Positions 22,920 to 33,929 of a DNA stretch of 64,000 bases are shown here, piece after piece. The translations under genes were made by a program, and so were the position numbers. This DNA comes from Harmothoe impar. Its lineage: Eukaryota; Annelida; Polychaeta; Phyllodocida; Polynoidae. The stretch is taken from assembly GCA_947462335.1 (NCBI GenBank), contig OX381720.1:689501-753500 (forward strand), given 5' to 3'. The notes under the pieces are model-generated. The model ran no database searches, was not told the origin of the DNA, and was given only the letters and a program-made list of their open reading frames with translations. How positions within the stretch are numbered: the stretch's first letter is position 1; the number at the start of each line of letters is the position of its first letter.

Positions 22920-23870
22920 GGGGGGGACAAAGCACCTAGCTCTGGAACTAAACATGATAGAGAGATAAATCGAACATTTCTGAACTCCTCTCACCAAGAC
23001 GCATCATTTGGAGCCATAATTTAGTCTAAATTTTCACAATATTCTTCATTCTGCTCTTTTAAATTTTGAGGTACCTAGACATGCTATTTGAGAATTTTCT
23101 TTTGCTGGGACTACCACTAATGTCCAAAGAATGAGAATTTCTGGGAGATATTGCATAATATGCAGTAGTTATTTAGTAAACATGAACTGAACTCGTTTGG
23201 TGTTAACTGGGGAGCGCGCAAATTTCCCCCCCCCCATGGGCCCTTTGGAAACGTTCAATTTTGAGGTACTTCGACACAATATTTGAGAAATTCTTTTTGC
23301 GAGGACTACCACAGATGTGTATAGTATAGAATGCAAACATGCACATAGCTCTGGAACTAAACATGATAGAGAGATAAATCGAACATTTCTAAACTCCTCT
23401 CACCGAGACGCAATATTTGGAAACATAATTTAGTCTCGATTTTCACAATATTCTTCATTCTGCTCTTTTAAATTTTGAGGTACCTAGACATGATATTTGA
23501 GAATTTCCTTTTGCTGGGACTACCACTAATGTCCAAAGAATGAGAATTTCTGGGAGATATTGCATAATATGCAGTAGTTATTTAGTAAACATGAACTGAA
23601 CTCGTTTGGTGTTAACTGGGGAGCGCGCAAATTTCCCCCCCCCATGGGCCCTTTGGAAACGTTCAATTTTGAGGTACTTCGACACAATATTTGAGAATTT
23701 CTTTTTGCGAGGACTACCACAGATGTGTATAGTATAGAATGCAAACATGCACATAGCTCAGGAACTAAACATGATAGAGAGATGAATTCTACATTTCTGA
23801 ACTCCTCTCGCCAAGATGCTTTGTTTGGCGCTATGCTAAAGAGTCTAAGTCGAAGCGTTCTACTCGCCAA
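22920..23870 (+). repeat. ~408-bp tandem units
   Basis: Anchor gatagagagat at 22,956, 23,365 and 23,773, with shared text such as ttgaggtac(c/t)t, cataatatgcagtagtta and poly-C before catgggccctttgga. Related units occur at 7,020-8,160. Confidence 0.85.
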
Positions 23871-24257
23871 AATTCCCAAACAAAGTCAAATTTCACAAAA
23901 GGTAGGGGGGATGGAGGCCTGACACACTAGGGCCTAATAAAGATGACATTTCTGCATCTAAAGAGCCTAATAAGTTTGTCGGTTTCAAGTCACCCCCAAC
24001 CACATAAGGCTAAAGGGATATCGGGCCAGGGGGGTATCACGAAACTGCTTGCGATCAGCTGATCGTTGACCCACATTGGTTTAGTTGCGCGCACCAAACA
24101 AGTTGAGGCAATGATTGAATGATTCAAGTTGATCTCGGCAGCCCGGTCTTGGCCAATGTATTTTTGCAGAATAACCCCGCTACTGAGCTGGCCGCAATTT
24201 CACCCCCCAAATGGAGGGAGCCTAATCTATCAATATCAACAGAAATTGCGGACTTAC

Positions 24258-24338
24258 CTTGCATATTTAAGCTGTAATCAATGAAATTAACCAATTTGGT
24301 ACCGAATCATCGTCCCTCGGCGTTCCACTGTCCGCCAT
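24258..24338 (-). pseudogene. Exon-like MADSGTPRDDD module, copy 1 (stop inside)
   Basis: Minus-strand ATG in a good context (aacATGGCGGAC) opens MADSGTPRDDDSVPNWLI and then reaches TAA near the end, followed by TGCAAG|gtaagtccg. The inverted counterpart at 56,339-56,419 is the same length, has CAA in place of that stop, and stays open to its donor. It looks like the first coding exon of a cellular or transposon gene now carried in the repeat. Protein family not recognised. Confidence 0.45.
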
Positions 24339-24869
24339 GTTGGATTTTGATACTGGAGATTGCCCAAGCGCTCGATAAACAAATTATTTTTTTATCAAGA
24401 CGGTTATACTGTCCAAAATGTCCGCAACTGCCTATATATTACCTGTAGGAGTAATAATATTACCTTGAAAGTCCGCAATTTGCTCTATTTCGGAAGATAA
24501 AATGAACCCCGAGCATTTCCGAATCGTACCCTTGTGAGATCCCGTGAATCCGCCAGATGGCCATTTTGTTGACATTGTCGTCAAGTCGAACTATAGTAAA
24601 AGGCTGAATTATGGCATAATACGATTAAATATGGAAGGTATCGCTATGCTGAAAGGTAGGAAATGAATCTAGATGTATTTTGGTTATGTTTTCGTAGGCA
24701 AAATAAAAAATATAGACATTTTGCGGTTGTCGTTCAAATGCGCACCAAATTCTCGCTGTGAAATTTCCGGGACAATTGTTGTATTAATCTGTGTAACTAT
24801 GGTAAGGAGTGTCCGAAAAAGAGTAACTTTATCCTGTGGCATGATAGTTCCATGCTTTAAGTGATCTGG

Positions 24870-25345
24870 TACCATATTTTACCATGTGTTACCATGTGTC
24901 ACTATGGTACCGCTTTATCCTAATCTAAAATACAGGCTGACACATGCTCTAGTAACATGTGTCCCTAGATGAGGTCAGTTAGTATAATATACCCTATGTG
25001 AGGTCATCTTGTAATGTGTGTCCCCATGTCACATGATCTGGTACTTCTATACCACGTGATCTACATCATCTTGTGCCGCTCGCTAGTAGCATTTGTCCCA
25101 TGTCACGAGGTCCAATACCATGTGTCCCTATGTCACATGATCGCGCAGCGTGTACGATGTGTTAGATGTTAAATGATGTTAGATGGTAACACATCATGTT
25201 AGATGACATCAGATGGCACCATATTATGTTATATGATGGTAGATAGTAACACATCATGTGAGATGATGTCAAATGTATTACCATATGTACCCCTATGTTC
25301 TTTGAGATTTTACTATGTATCCCTATGCCACATGATCTAGTACTA
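24870..25345 (+). repeat. Degenerate CATGTG/ATGATGTTAGATG array
   Basis: Loose repetition of accatgtgtccctatgtcac and agatgatgttagatggtaac, including inverted near-copies (acatcatgttagatgacatc). Non-coding. 24,640-24,870 and 25,345-25,680 show nothing I can name. Confidence 0.6.
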
Positions 25346-25685
25346 GTTGCTAGTGGTCCGTTTTTATTTTAGAGATGTATCGTTGTTTATTTATACTGAA
25401 TAAAGAAAGAGCTTGTTCAGCTCACAAAGTGATTACATTTGATAAACCTGTATGGTGGACTAGACTATCATGTGACAAATGTAGATATATATGTTAACAA
25501 AGAAAAAGTAAGACAACCGTTACTTGATATAATGCAATAACTATTCCTCAAGATAATCCATTCAATGAATAACAATATGTATGGACAGATAAAAAGAGGC
25601 CCCATGACAGAAAGCACTGACGCTTCTAAGAATATATGGCATATACTTTTTTATGCAGGCCAGCACAGGACAATTAGGATAGTAA

Positions 25686-25758
25686 CAAGAATTGCGGTTG
25701 TTGCCGCGTAAAAAAATGCCTCAGGCATTTTTATACGCGGCAACAACCGCAATTCTTG
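25686..25758. repeat. 73-bp near-perfect palindrome
   Basis: Two 36-base arms starting caagaattgcggttg and ending caaccgcaattcttg meet at a single central C (25,722). Only one position (about 25,710/25,734) fails to pair. It would extrude as a cruciform or fold as a long RNA hairpin. No similar copy was seen in the window. Confidence 0.95.
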
Positions 25759-25934
25759 CATTTGAAGGAACATAATGTCTACATGGTTGGTATATTTGCA
25801 AGGGACCCATTCAAGACACCATATAAACAGGGCAGGAGGATGATATAACTGACAGATGTGACACAACAGGAGAAAATGTGCCATTACAGGGATTGAGTGT
25901 AATATACAGCCACTAGGTGGTCACCAGTGCAGCA

Positions 25935-26880
25935 GCACTAATAGAACCATTGAATTCCTTTCGTCCATGTTAGGGGGGGTAGGTACGATTATAATCAACC
26001 TCAGGAGCATGGAAATGGGGGTTGCTAGGCAGATAAACAATTAGAATAGCTGTTGCTAGGCAAGCAGCTGTCTTAGCAACAACATGATAGAACCATTGAA
26101 TTCCTTTGGTCCATGTTAGGGGGGTAGGCATGATTATAATCAACCACAGGACCATGGAAATGGGGGTTGCTAGGCAGATAAACAATTAGAATAGCTGTTG
26201 CTAGGCAACCAGCTGTCTTAGCAACAAACTAATAGAACCATTGAATTCCTTGGGTCCATGTTAGGGGGGGTAGGTATGATTATTTCAACCTCAGGAGCAT
26301 GGAAATGAGTGATGCTAGGCAGATAAACAATTAGAATAGCTGTTACTAGGCAACCATCTGTCTTAGCAACAAACCAATAGAACCATTGAATTCCTTGGGT
26401 CCATGTTAGTGGGGGTAGGTACGATTATAATCAACCTCAGGAGCATGGAAATGGGGGTTGCTAGGCAGATAAACAATTAGAATAGCTGTTGCTAGGCAAC
26501 CAGCTCTCTTAGCAACAAACTAATAGAACCATTGAATTCCTTGGGTCCATGTTAGGGGGGGTAGGTACGATTATAATCAACCTCAGGAGCATGGAAATGG
26601 GTGTTGCTAGGCAGATAAACTATGAGTATAGCTGTTGCTAGGCAACCAGTTGTCTTAGCAACAAACTAATAGAACCATTGAATTCCTTGGGTCCATGTTA
26701 GGGGCGTAGGTATGATTATAATCAACCTCAGGAGCATGGAAATGGGTGTTGCTAGGCAGATAAACAATTATTATAGCTGTTGCTAGTCAACCAGCTGTCT
26801 TAGCAACAAACCAATATAACTATTGAATTTCTTGGGTCCATGTTAGGGGGTATAAGTATGCTTATGATCAACCTAAGGTT
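25935..26880 (+). repeat. 146-bp satellite, about 6.5 copies
   Basis: Anchor gaaccattgaattcctt at 25,944, 26,090, 26,235, 26,380, 26,526 and 26,672 with a decayed seventh near 26,817. Most units contain gttgctaggcaac, a near-palindrome close to the RFX X-box. The last unit has more changes. Confidence 0.95.
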
Positions 26881-28394
26881 ATTTAATATTAATTTCATCA
26901 TTATATGCATAAATTTGTGTTGTGACACCTTAAAACAAAATGGCGGCACCCCTTAAAACAAAATGGCGGCACCCGTACTGACTTCCTGTCAAATGAAAAC
27001 AATATAATGCCTCAACCTGGTAGTTCGCAAGCTCACCACCAGGGCCCCTCCGGGGCCTTTCGGCCTTAAAAAATGCACTAGTTATAAGTATTGATATGTA
27101 GTACCTAGAACTGATAATTAGAAGGTTAATGTATTGTGGCGAGCGGTCAGTTATCAAAACAGTTTTACCTTTTATATCTGGAGTACTGCAAATTGCTGCC
27201 CGCCATCAGCAAATTGAGTGATTCTTACTTGAATGTGCGTTTTGTGTGCAATTAGTTTTACAGTCAGTATTGACAAGAATGGGGACATGCAAATAAACCA
27301 GCTATATTAAACCCATTCTTGATAACACACACTATGGTAAATTGGTTTTACCCAATCAATAAACCTGTCTCCAAAGCAAAAGCTTCTAGAGCCCTGAAGA
27401 TAAATTCCCACAGCACACGATCAAGGCTCTTTTCAAAGCCAATTGCCATCAGGATCTGGGAAGTGTCACTGCAAGAAAAGTTCGATATAAGTTAATTTAA
27501 GTTTTCCCTAAAAGTCATTATATGTGCTTAAATGTCGTAGATAAGAAGCTTTAATGACCTTTAATGGACTTTGCCGGGAAGACTTGAATGTCAAAGCTTT
27601 CACATTTAAGCATATTTTGGTATACCAAAAGTGACCATTTTGGTATTTTTAAGCAAATTTAAGTTGATCTAAATGCACCAAAATATTTACGTAAAGGTGA
27701 TTATAGGTGACGAAATCAAATGTCAAGGCCATGAGCAATTTACTTAAATGTGATTAAACCAAATGTCAAGGTACAGGTGCTGGTTTCGAAAAATTCACAT
27801 TTAAGCACTCTTAATGACCTTTACATGACCTTTCAATGGACATTTCCATTTTCTCTAAATTTACCAAAATGTCATTAAATATAACTAAAGCGGATCATTT
27901 TGAAACGGAAAACAGCTGGATACCTTTTTTTTTTATTGTTAAGGAGGGCACTATTGGAGTAATTTCATCAATTTCATCATTTTTTAGGGACTGGGGGAGG
28001 GCCACACTTCCCCTGGAGGCGGGGACTGCCTGGGAGCGGCATCCCCCCCCCCCCTCTGACAGCCGGGGACGCCTCCAGGGGGACTGGGGGGCGGCACCCG
28101 CCCCCTGGAGGCCGGGGCTGCCTCCAGGGGGACTGGGGGGGGGGGGGCTGCACCGGCCCCCAGCAGCCAGAGGGACCTTCAGGGCAGGGATTATTTTCTG
28201 GAAGGCAAGACCGGCTCCTGCTGTTATTTCAGGACTTTATCTGAAAAATAGAGAAAGACATGGATCATCATTGTATTTTACACACTGAGATAACGTCAAA
28301 TGTATAATTAAATGAATGATATCGGATTGTGCTTACAACATGAATTAATGTTTAAATATGATACAGTAAAGCTTTGTTATTCCTTTCTGTTACA
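26881..28394. other. Non-coding, with a short GC-rich minisatellite
   Basis: A 23-bp direct duplication (ccttaaaacaaaatggcggc) is at about 26,928-26,975. At 27,985-28,165 a GC-rich block repeats ctggaggc(g/c)gggactgcct with poly-C and poly-G runs. The open frame at 27,836-28,288 crosses this block and looks accidental. The rest is A/T-rich. Confidence 0.45.
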
Positions 28395-30690
28395 ACGACC
28401 TCCCCTGGTTAGTATCATGGGTTGTACCCCTTCAGGAGCCTTAAAATAATGTATAATAACGGGATCATGGTCCCTTAACTCCCCTGGTTAGTATCACAGG
28501 CTTTAGCCCTCCAGAACTAATCTATAGAATATACAACTGCTACATATTTTATTTAATATGCACTGCTACATTTAATCTATGCTTTCGGTAAGTGAATACA
28601 ATATGTCCCGGTAGCTAACATAACTAAATTGATTCCAATAATAACTATTGCAGATACTATAAAAACGTTTCAGGAATAATATATCTGCACACCTGTGTGA
28701 CACACATCCTGTCCTCACTGTGACCAGCAACTGTATGTACATGACCACTTGGTGTGTTACATGTATGTAGGTCAGTGGTCGTCATGGGAACAACCCCCAT
28801 AGAACACATGCTTCTCCTTCTAGCATTGTCTTAGTGATAGGGGTCAACCTGACACCTCCGCCAAGCTGAATGGGGTGTGTTTGGCATGTTGGTGGGGGGG
28901 GGAGGTGTTAATATCACGAGTTGTACCCCACTAAAAGCCTTCAAAAAGTGTATAATAAAGGGAAGAGGGTGCCCTAAGTCCCTTGGTTAGTATCACAAGT
29001 TGTACCCTTCAAAATAGTGTATAATATTGGGAAGAGGGTCCCCTAATTGCCCTGGTTAGTATCATAAGTTGTACCCTTCAAAATAGTGTATAATAACGGG
29101 AAGAGGGTTCCCTAACTCCCCTGGATAGTAGAGTTGTACCCTACTAGAAGCACTGGGAGAGGTCCATCTGCAAATAAAAGAAAAGGAAATTAACTACAAT
29201 GTTTTTTAGGAGTTTGTGTTGGTGATACATGTTTATACAATACACATAGAAATCATATTCATAATGTATAAGGGTGTTTGATTGTTCATCAGTACAGATG
29301 GTCTTCTCCCAGGCCAGGGGCCAGGTATTGTGGTATATGCATGTACAGTTAGATAATCTAATTCTATTGTATAATATTATATAATTGTATTAAAAGTATA
29401 GGTTATTGCATTAATCTCAGTATGAACAAACTATAAACAAGCATGATAAACACACTGCGTTCATATACCTACCTATAACAGGATGATATTACATGTAATA
29501 CATGTATATCATGTAACCATGTGTCCTAGTCCATGTCCAACTGGCTTCTGGTTCAAACTGCCATTTTACTCCTGCTGCTGTGCTCCTATTGGCTGTTTAT
29601 AATGTATGTAGGTCGCATGTGTACTATATGTATGTGGCCCACAGTTTGGTGTAAACCGTTATAACACCTCCCATTGTTTACCTGTAGCAGAGTGGTGGTC
29701 TGGTAGGGGTATTGGTGGGGGGGGGGGGAGGACAACAATACCCTCTATTATATGTATAACTGTAAGATTAGACATGCTAGGCTGTAATAAAAACAAAAGT
29801 TGATTGAGGGGGGTGGTTTACACTATATATATGGAATTTAAAAAAAACCCACATAATTATGTATAATTTGCTTGTGGTTATACCCCTCTAGAAAACTATG
29901 TAAAATAACAGTTAGTATCATGGATTGTACCCCTCTAGATGTCTTCAAAACAATGTATGATAATGGGATAAGGGTCTCCTAACTCCCCCGGTTAGTATGA
30001 CAGGTTGTACCCTTCTAGATGTCTTCAAAACAATGTATAATAACGGGATGAGGTTCCCCTAACCCACCCGTTTAGTATCAAGGGTTGATACCCTCTAGAT
30101 GCCATCAAGTTAATGTATAACAACGGGAGAAGCGTCACCTAAATCCCCTGATTAATATCAAGGGTTATACCCTTCTAGATGCTGTCAAATTAATGTATAA
30201 TACCGGGATGAGCTTCCCCTAACTCACCTGGCAGTATAGTGGGGTGGTGGTGGTGAGGGGGGGGGGTCAATAATACTTTCATGACTGTGAGGATGATATT
30301 ATCTAGTTCTATACATTGTTGGCAGTATGGTTGTTGTTTTCTTGTATTAATAATAAAACATTTTATTACTAATTCTATGAACTTATTTAACCTGTATATG
30401 CCTTCGGAATAATGCATAATAACGGGATGAGGGTCCCCTAACTCCCCTAATTTGTATCATAGGCTATACCCCTGTAGATGCCGTCGCAAGAATGCATAAT
30501 TATGGAATGAGGGTGCCCCTGATTAGTATAACAGGCTATACCCTTGTAGATGCCTTCAAAAGAGTGCATAATTACGGAATGAGGGTCCTCTAACTCCCCT
30601 GATAAGTATCATGGGTTATTTCCCTGTAGATGTCTTAAAAATAATGAATAATAACGGAATAAGGACCCCCCACTCCCGTGTCAGATAAGT
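28395..30690 (+). repeat. ~81-bp satellite clusters
   Basis: Repeated text ccctggttagtatcatgggt, ttgtacccctctagatg(t/c)c and aatgtataataacgggat at about 28,395-28,510, 28,915-29,160, 29,870-30,240 and 30,380-30,690, with unit length near 81 bp in the best-ordered part. It resumes at 40,263-40,295 beyond the Polinton-like insertion (tatcaggggctatacccctg), showing the insertion target. Intervening sequence has a G run at 29,718 and 30,257. Confidence 0.8.
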
Positions 30691-30770
30691 ATCAGGAGTA
30701 GTATAGTATGTATCGGAACGGGACTATAGTTAAGTACTGTTTATTACTCAATCGACCTGCAGCCAATCAG

Positions 30771-31036
30771 AGGCCTCCCTTTTGGCGGGAAATTCAAAAG
30801 CAGCCAATGAGAGGCCTCCCTTTTGGCGGGAAATTCAAATAGGTCACGTGACCGGAAGTGACCTACTTCCGGTCACGTGACCTTTGGGCGGGAAATTCAA
30901 ATAGGTCACGTGACCGGAAGTGACCTACTTAAGAGGGTCACGTGACCACCATGTTGGCGGGAAATTCAAATAGGTCACGTGACTGGAAGTGACCTACTTA
31001 AGGGGGTCACGTGACTACTAGGTTGGCGCGAATTTC
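30771..31036. promoter_or_regulatory. Clustered CCAAT, E2F-, E-box- and ETS-like motifs in left TIR
   Basis: Two CCAAT boxes (agccaatcag at 30,771; cagccaatga at 30,801) precede an array of a ~65-bp module. E2F-like TTTGGCGGGAAA lies at 30,781 and 30,822, with variants at 30,883, 30,953 and 31,023. GTCACGTGAC palindromes lie at about 30,843, 30,872, 30,905, 30,936, 30,974 and 31,005. ETS-like CCGGAAGT or its complement lies near 30,852, 30,865 and 30,914, with a weaker one at 30,982. The same cluster is mirrored in the other TIR. Factor names are by consensus only. Confidence 0.6.
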
Positions 31037-31233
31037 AAAATAAGTCACTTGAGATTTTTATGGATAAATAAATTTTAAAAAAGAAAAAAAGCAAGCTGAA
31101 AGCTTGCTAAAAAATAATTTAAAAATGTGGCTCTTTTTTTTAGGGGGGGGAGGGGCACTCTGGGGGGCACTCTTTAAGATGCATGGGGGGGTGAGGGGGG
31201 GAGGGGGGGAGGGGAAGGGTTTTTTAAGAGTGA

Positions 31234-31278
31234 GACTCGCTTCTCTGCCCTCTCTTTTAGAGGGCAGAGAGGCGAGTC
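31234..31278. repeat. Hairpin in left TIR
   Basis: gactcgcttctctgccctct pairs with agagggcagagaggcgagtc across a short loop (one mismatch). The mirror copy is at 39,681-39,725. Next to it is a G-rich tract and a second small hairpin (agcaagctgaaagcttgct, about 31,090). Confidence 0.85.
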
Positions 31279-31393
31279 TACTGGTTCGTCTACTTACAAT
31301 GAAATGTATCATGATTGCGTTTATGATGATGTGCATCATGATGTGACTATCTTACAACTTTATAAGAAATAAGCAAGGTCTCTCTCCTATACA

Positions 31394-33780
31394 TGGGCGT
31401 ACTTACACTGACTATTTGTAAACTAATGAATGGGACTTCTTCGTTAAAATCAGTATCTACAACTCTTTCAATCTTAAGGCTTTTTTTTGAGTTTATTCTT
31501 TTGTTCAATTTTGGGCCCACCTCAAAAGAGGAATAGGCCCTCGCTTGCTCATCAGAGCCGGGGTGTAGAAGGCCCCTGCCCTGTCGGGTACGTTCTGAGA
31601 TAGATCGCCCTCTGGTACGTTTTTGGTTACTTTGGAGCTCTCAGTCGACTGTCTTATCCACCTTAAAAAAACCAGACTTTCGGTGTCTCATGATAAAACT
31701 GGTGCCTTATACTAAGTGCTGGATTACTTTCTCATTTTTTTATTGTTCTATCCGATGCTTATTTAATTTTTGCACTGATAAAAACGGCTAGCTTGTACAA
31801 ACACGCAGTCTATTTAAGCGTTAAGTGTAGAAAATGAACAGAACAGTGCACAGAAAATAGAGCTACCGACTATATTTCGCCCAGTCACTCAGCGGAGAAC
31901 AAAAGAACTACTGACATAGTGTACCCGCTATTCCGACAGTTGGCGCCACCGTTATACTTTTCCCGCGTGCGACATGAAGCCCTGGGGTGGGTACTGGCTG
32001 TTTGGTTGTAGGTACCGAAACATAAAAAACTACAGCCAGCCCATGTCATGGTGAGACAGCTCTCTTATTCCCCCTTGAGTAGCGTCCGTAGGGCCTATGA
32101 CAAAACCTAGTCCCGTACACTGAGCAGCTTCAGGTCTGAAGGCTCATACAGAAAAATGTGTGGGTGTGTGGGTGTGTGGGTGTGTGGGTTGCTTTACGCC
32201 TTAGTTAACAGCTATGGTCATTTCAAGGGCGGTGATGGTGATCGAATCTATGGTCCTTTTACCGAGACAAGGGTTTCTTTTACATCCCACACTACATAGC
32301 AGAGAGACGTCTAGCAGATTCAGAGTGGATAGAATTTATCCACTGACCACGGGAGCCCCAGACAGCCGGTGACCAGTGGTGGTGGTGGAAGGGGTCAGGG
32401 GCAGTTTGTAGTAATCTGATACATCCTGGTCAGATACCACCACTAACCTTACCCCTTCTAACTGTGCCTGCAAACCCAAAATATTTGAATACCTGATTGA
32501 ATTGATGTTATTCTTTAATAAGCATGACATGCATGTCATGTGGTTCACATAGGTACTTTATTCATGATTCAACTCCTACCAGAAGCCAGTATATAAGAAA
32601 ATGTTTGATACAACGTTATCATGTTATACATTTTTGTATTACTGCTTCTAGAAAGAGTTGAGGCTTAATTAATTTACTTCTGTGGAACACAGAACATGAA
32701 TAATATATCTATTTTAGAATTTCATCAAATTAATGAAGCCTTTTATCATCTTTGATTGTGAGGCATACGCTTTTCTTACACACAACAGCTGTCATCTATC
32801 GAGGGGCTCTGGATGGGGGGTCCCCATGTCGAATGTCGATCTTAGAAAATGGCCATGTCACATGTCAATGTCACTTAATAATGCTCATATCCCATGTCGA
32901 TTTTAAGAATTGCTCATGTCGCCTGTCACTATGATTTTTGGGCCTCATGTCACTTGTCATTAGGCCTCATGTCGTTTGTCGATTATAAGAAATGGCCATG
33001 TCGCCATGTCGAATTTGGTGGTCCACACCCATTATCAAGTGTCAGGGCATGTTGGCTGCTTGACCACATAGTCTGTCATCACCCTTGTTTCTGTGCCTTA
33101 TCTAAACAGCTAATTAGTGGCCGCTAGCCGAGAGTACCTCCCTGGTCACCTCTCCCAAATCTGCTAGACGCCTCACTGATAGGGGTGTGTGGGTGTGTGG
33201 GTCTGTGTGTGTCTGTTCGGTCTGTGTGTGCACGCGTCTTGCACTCTAGTCTTGCGGACCACTGTTAAGACTGTGGTTGGAGAGCGCGACATAGCCGCCT
33301 GCTACACTCTCCAAACAGGGGTCCGCAAGACTAGGCCAGATCGCGCTCTTGCTTAAAGGTGCACCTCAACTCAGTGCGCCTTTAACAGCCGTCCCAAATA
33401 GGTGAAGTTCTTGACGCGGCACAGCGCCTCCCACCAGTAGCCAATCAGCGCGCCGAACGTCAGACACACCCCCACCGTGTGAGCCTCTAAGTAGGTCACA
33501 CGAATCATACTAAGATGCCGAGGTCTTCAGTCGGTTCGTCGCGACGGCCGCGAGCGATTGCGCGGTCGTCTAGATTCACTGCCTTGATTGGCAGAGGGGG
33601 GGGGCTGATTACCCCCCGTCGGATGAATTGCGGCGAAACCATAATCAATTTTTCGCTGTTTTAGATAAAAGAGATCCAGAGCTATCCGCTCGTCCAAGAA
33701 TTATTTTTCTATCAGCCCGGGATCACCCTCAAATTAAGGCCTAAAGTCCAAAAACCCAAAATTTTTTCCCTATGGGATTT
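31394..33780. other. Interior of the TIR element, left part, non-coding
   Basis: Contains a gtgtgggt microsatellite (32,157-32,190), a CATGTCG array (32,815-33,020), a second GT-rich run (33,185-33,235) and an inverted repeat ctagtcttgcggacc / ggtccgcaagactag (about 33,247 and 33,320). A block from 32,189 to about 32,270 (gctttacgccttagttaaca, gtgatggtgatcgaatctat) recurs at 34,884-34,950. No plausible protein frame. Confidence 0.5.
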
Positions 33781-33784
33781 CAAG

Positions 33785-33925
33785 GTCTAAGCGTTTTTTG
33801 TAGCCCCAAGGAGCAGCTCACGGGTTCGAACCCTGTAAACGCCTTGACGCGCTTTCGTCGCCTTAGGCGACGTGGCTAGACGTCTTGACTAAAACTTAGT
33901 GAGGGTTCGAACCCAGAACGTCCGT
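33785..33925 (+). repeat. tRNA-like tandem with two B-box sequences
   Basis: GGGTTCGAACCC occurs at 33,822-33,833 and 33,903-33,914. The first sits in a proper T-arm (acggg-loop-ccTgt) followed by AAACGCC, which pairs with AGCGTTT upstream, but the D and anticodon region is too short for a working tRNA. The second lacks a paired T-arm. They may be the head of a tRNA-derived SINE or degraded tRNAs. Confidence 0.35.
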
Positions 33926-33929
33926 ATTA

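Larger units (their letters stand above)
19270..24640 (-). mobile_element. Composite non-autonomous element, copy 1
   Basis: Shares a fixed order of blocks, in opposite orientation, with 56,050-61,296: terminal hairpin, AT-rich segment, 20-bp minisatellite, a block with gaatttacatataaaa, a ~202-bp satellite, gatagagagataaat units, and a GC-richer block with an ATG/splice-donor module. Here the 202-bp satellite is expanded to about eight units. No transposase or helicase frame was found. The hairpin next to one end, internal minisatellites and a gene-like segment recall Helitron/Helentron-type elements, but I could not confirm Helitron termini. The edge near 24,640 is approximate. Confidence 0.55.

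Noticed and set aside
27836..28288. 150-codon plus-strand frame
   Set aside because: Depends on poly-C/poly-G and a GC-rich minisatellite; no domain recognised.
31058..31346. Paired frames repeated at 39,613-39,901
   Set aside because: Same TIR sequence at both ends; composition follows the G-rich tract and hairpins, not a protein.
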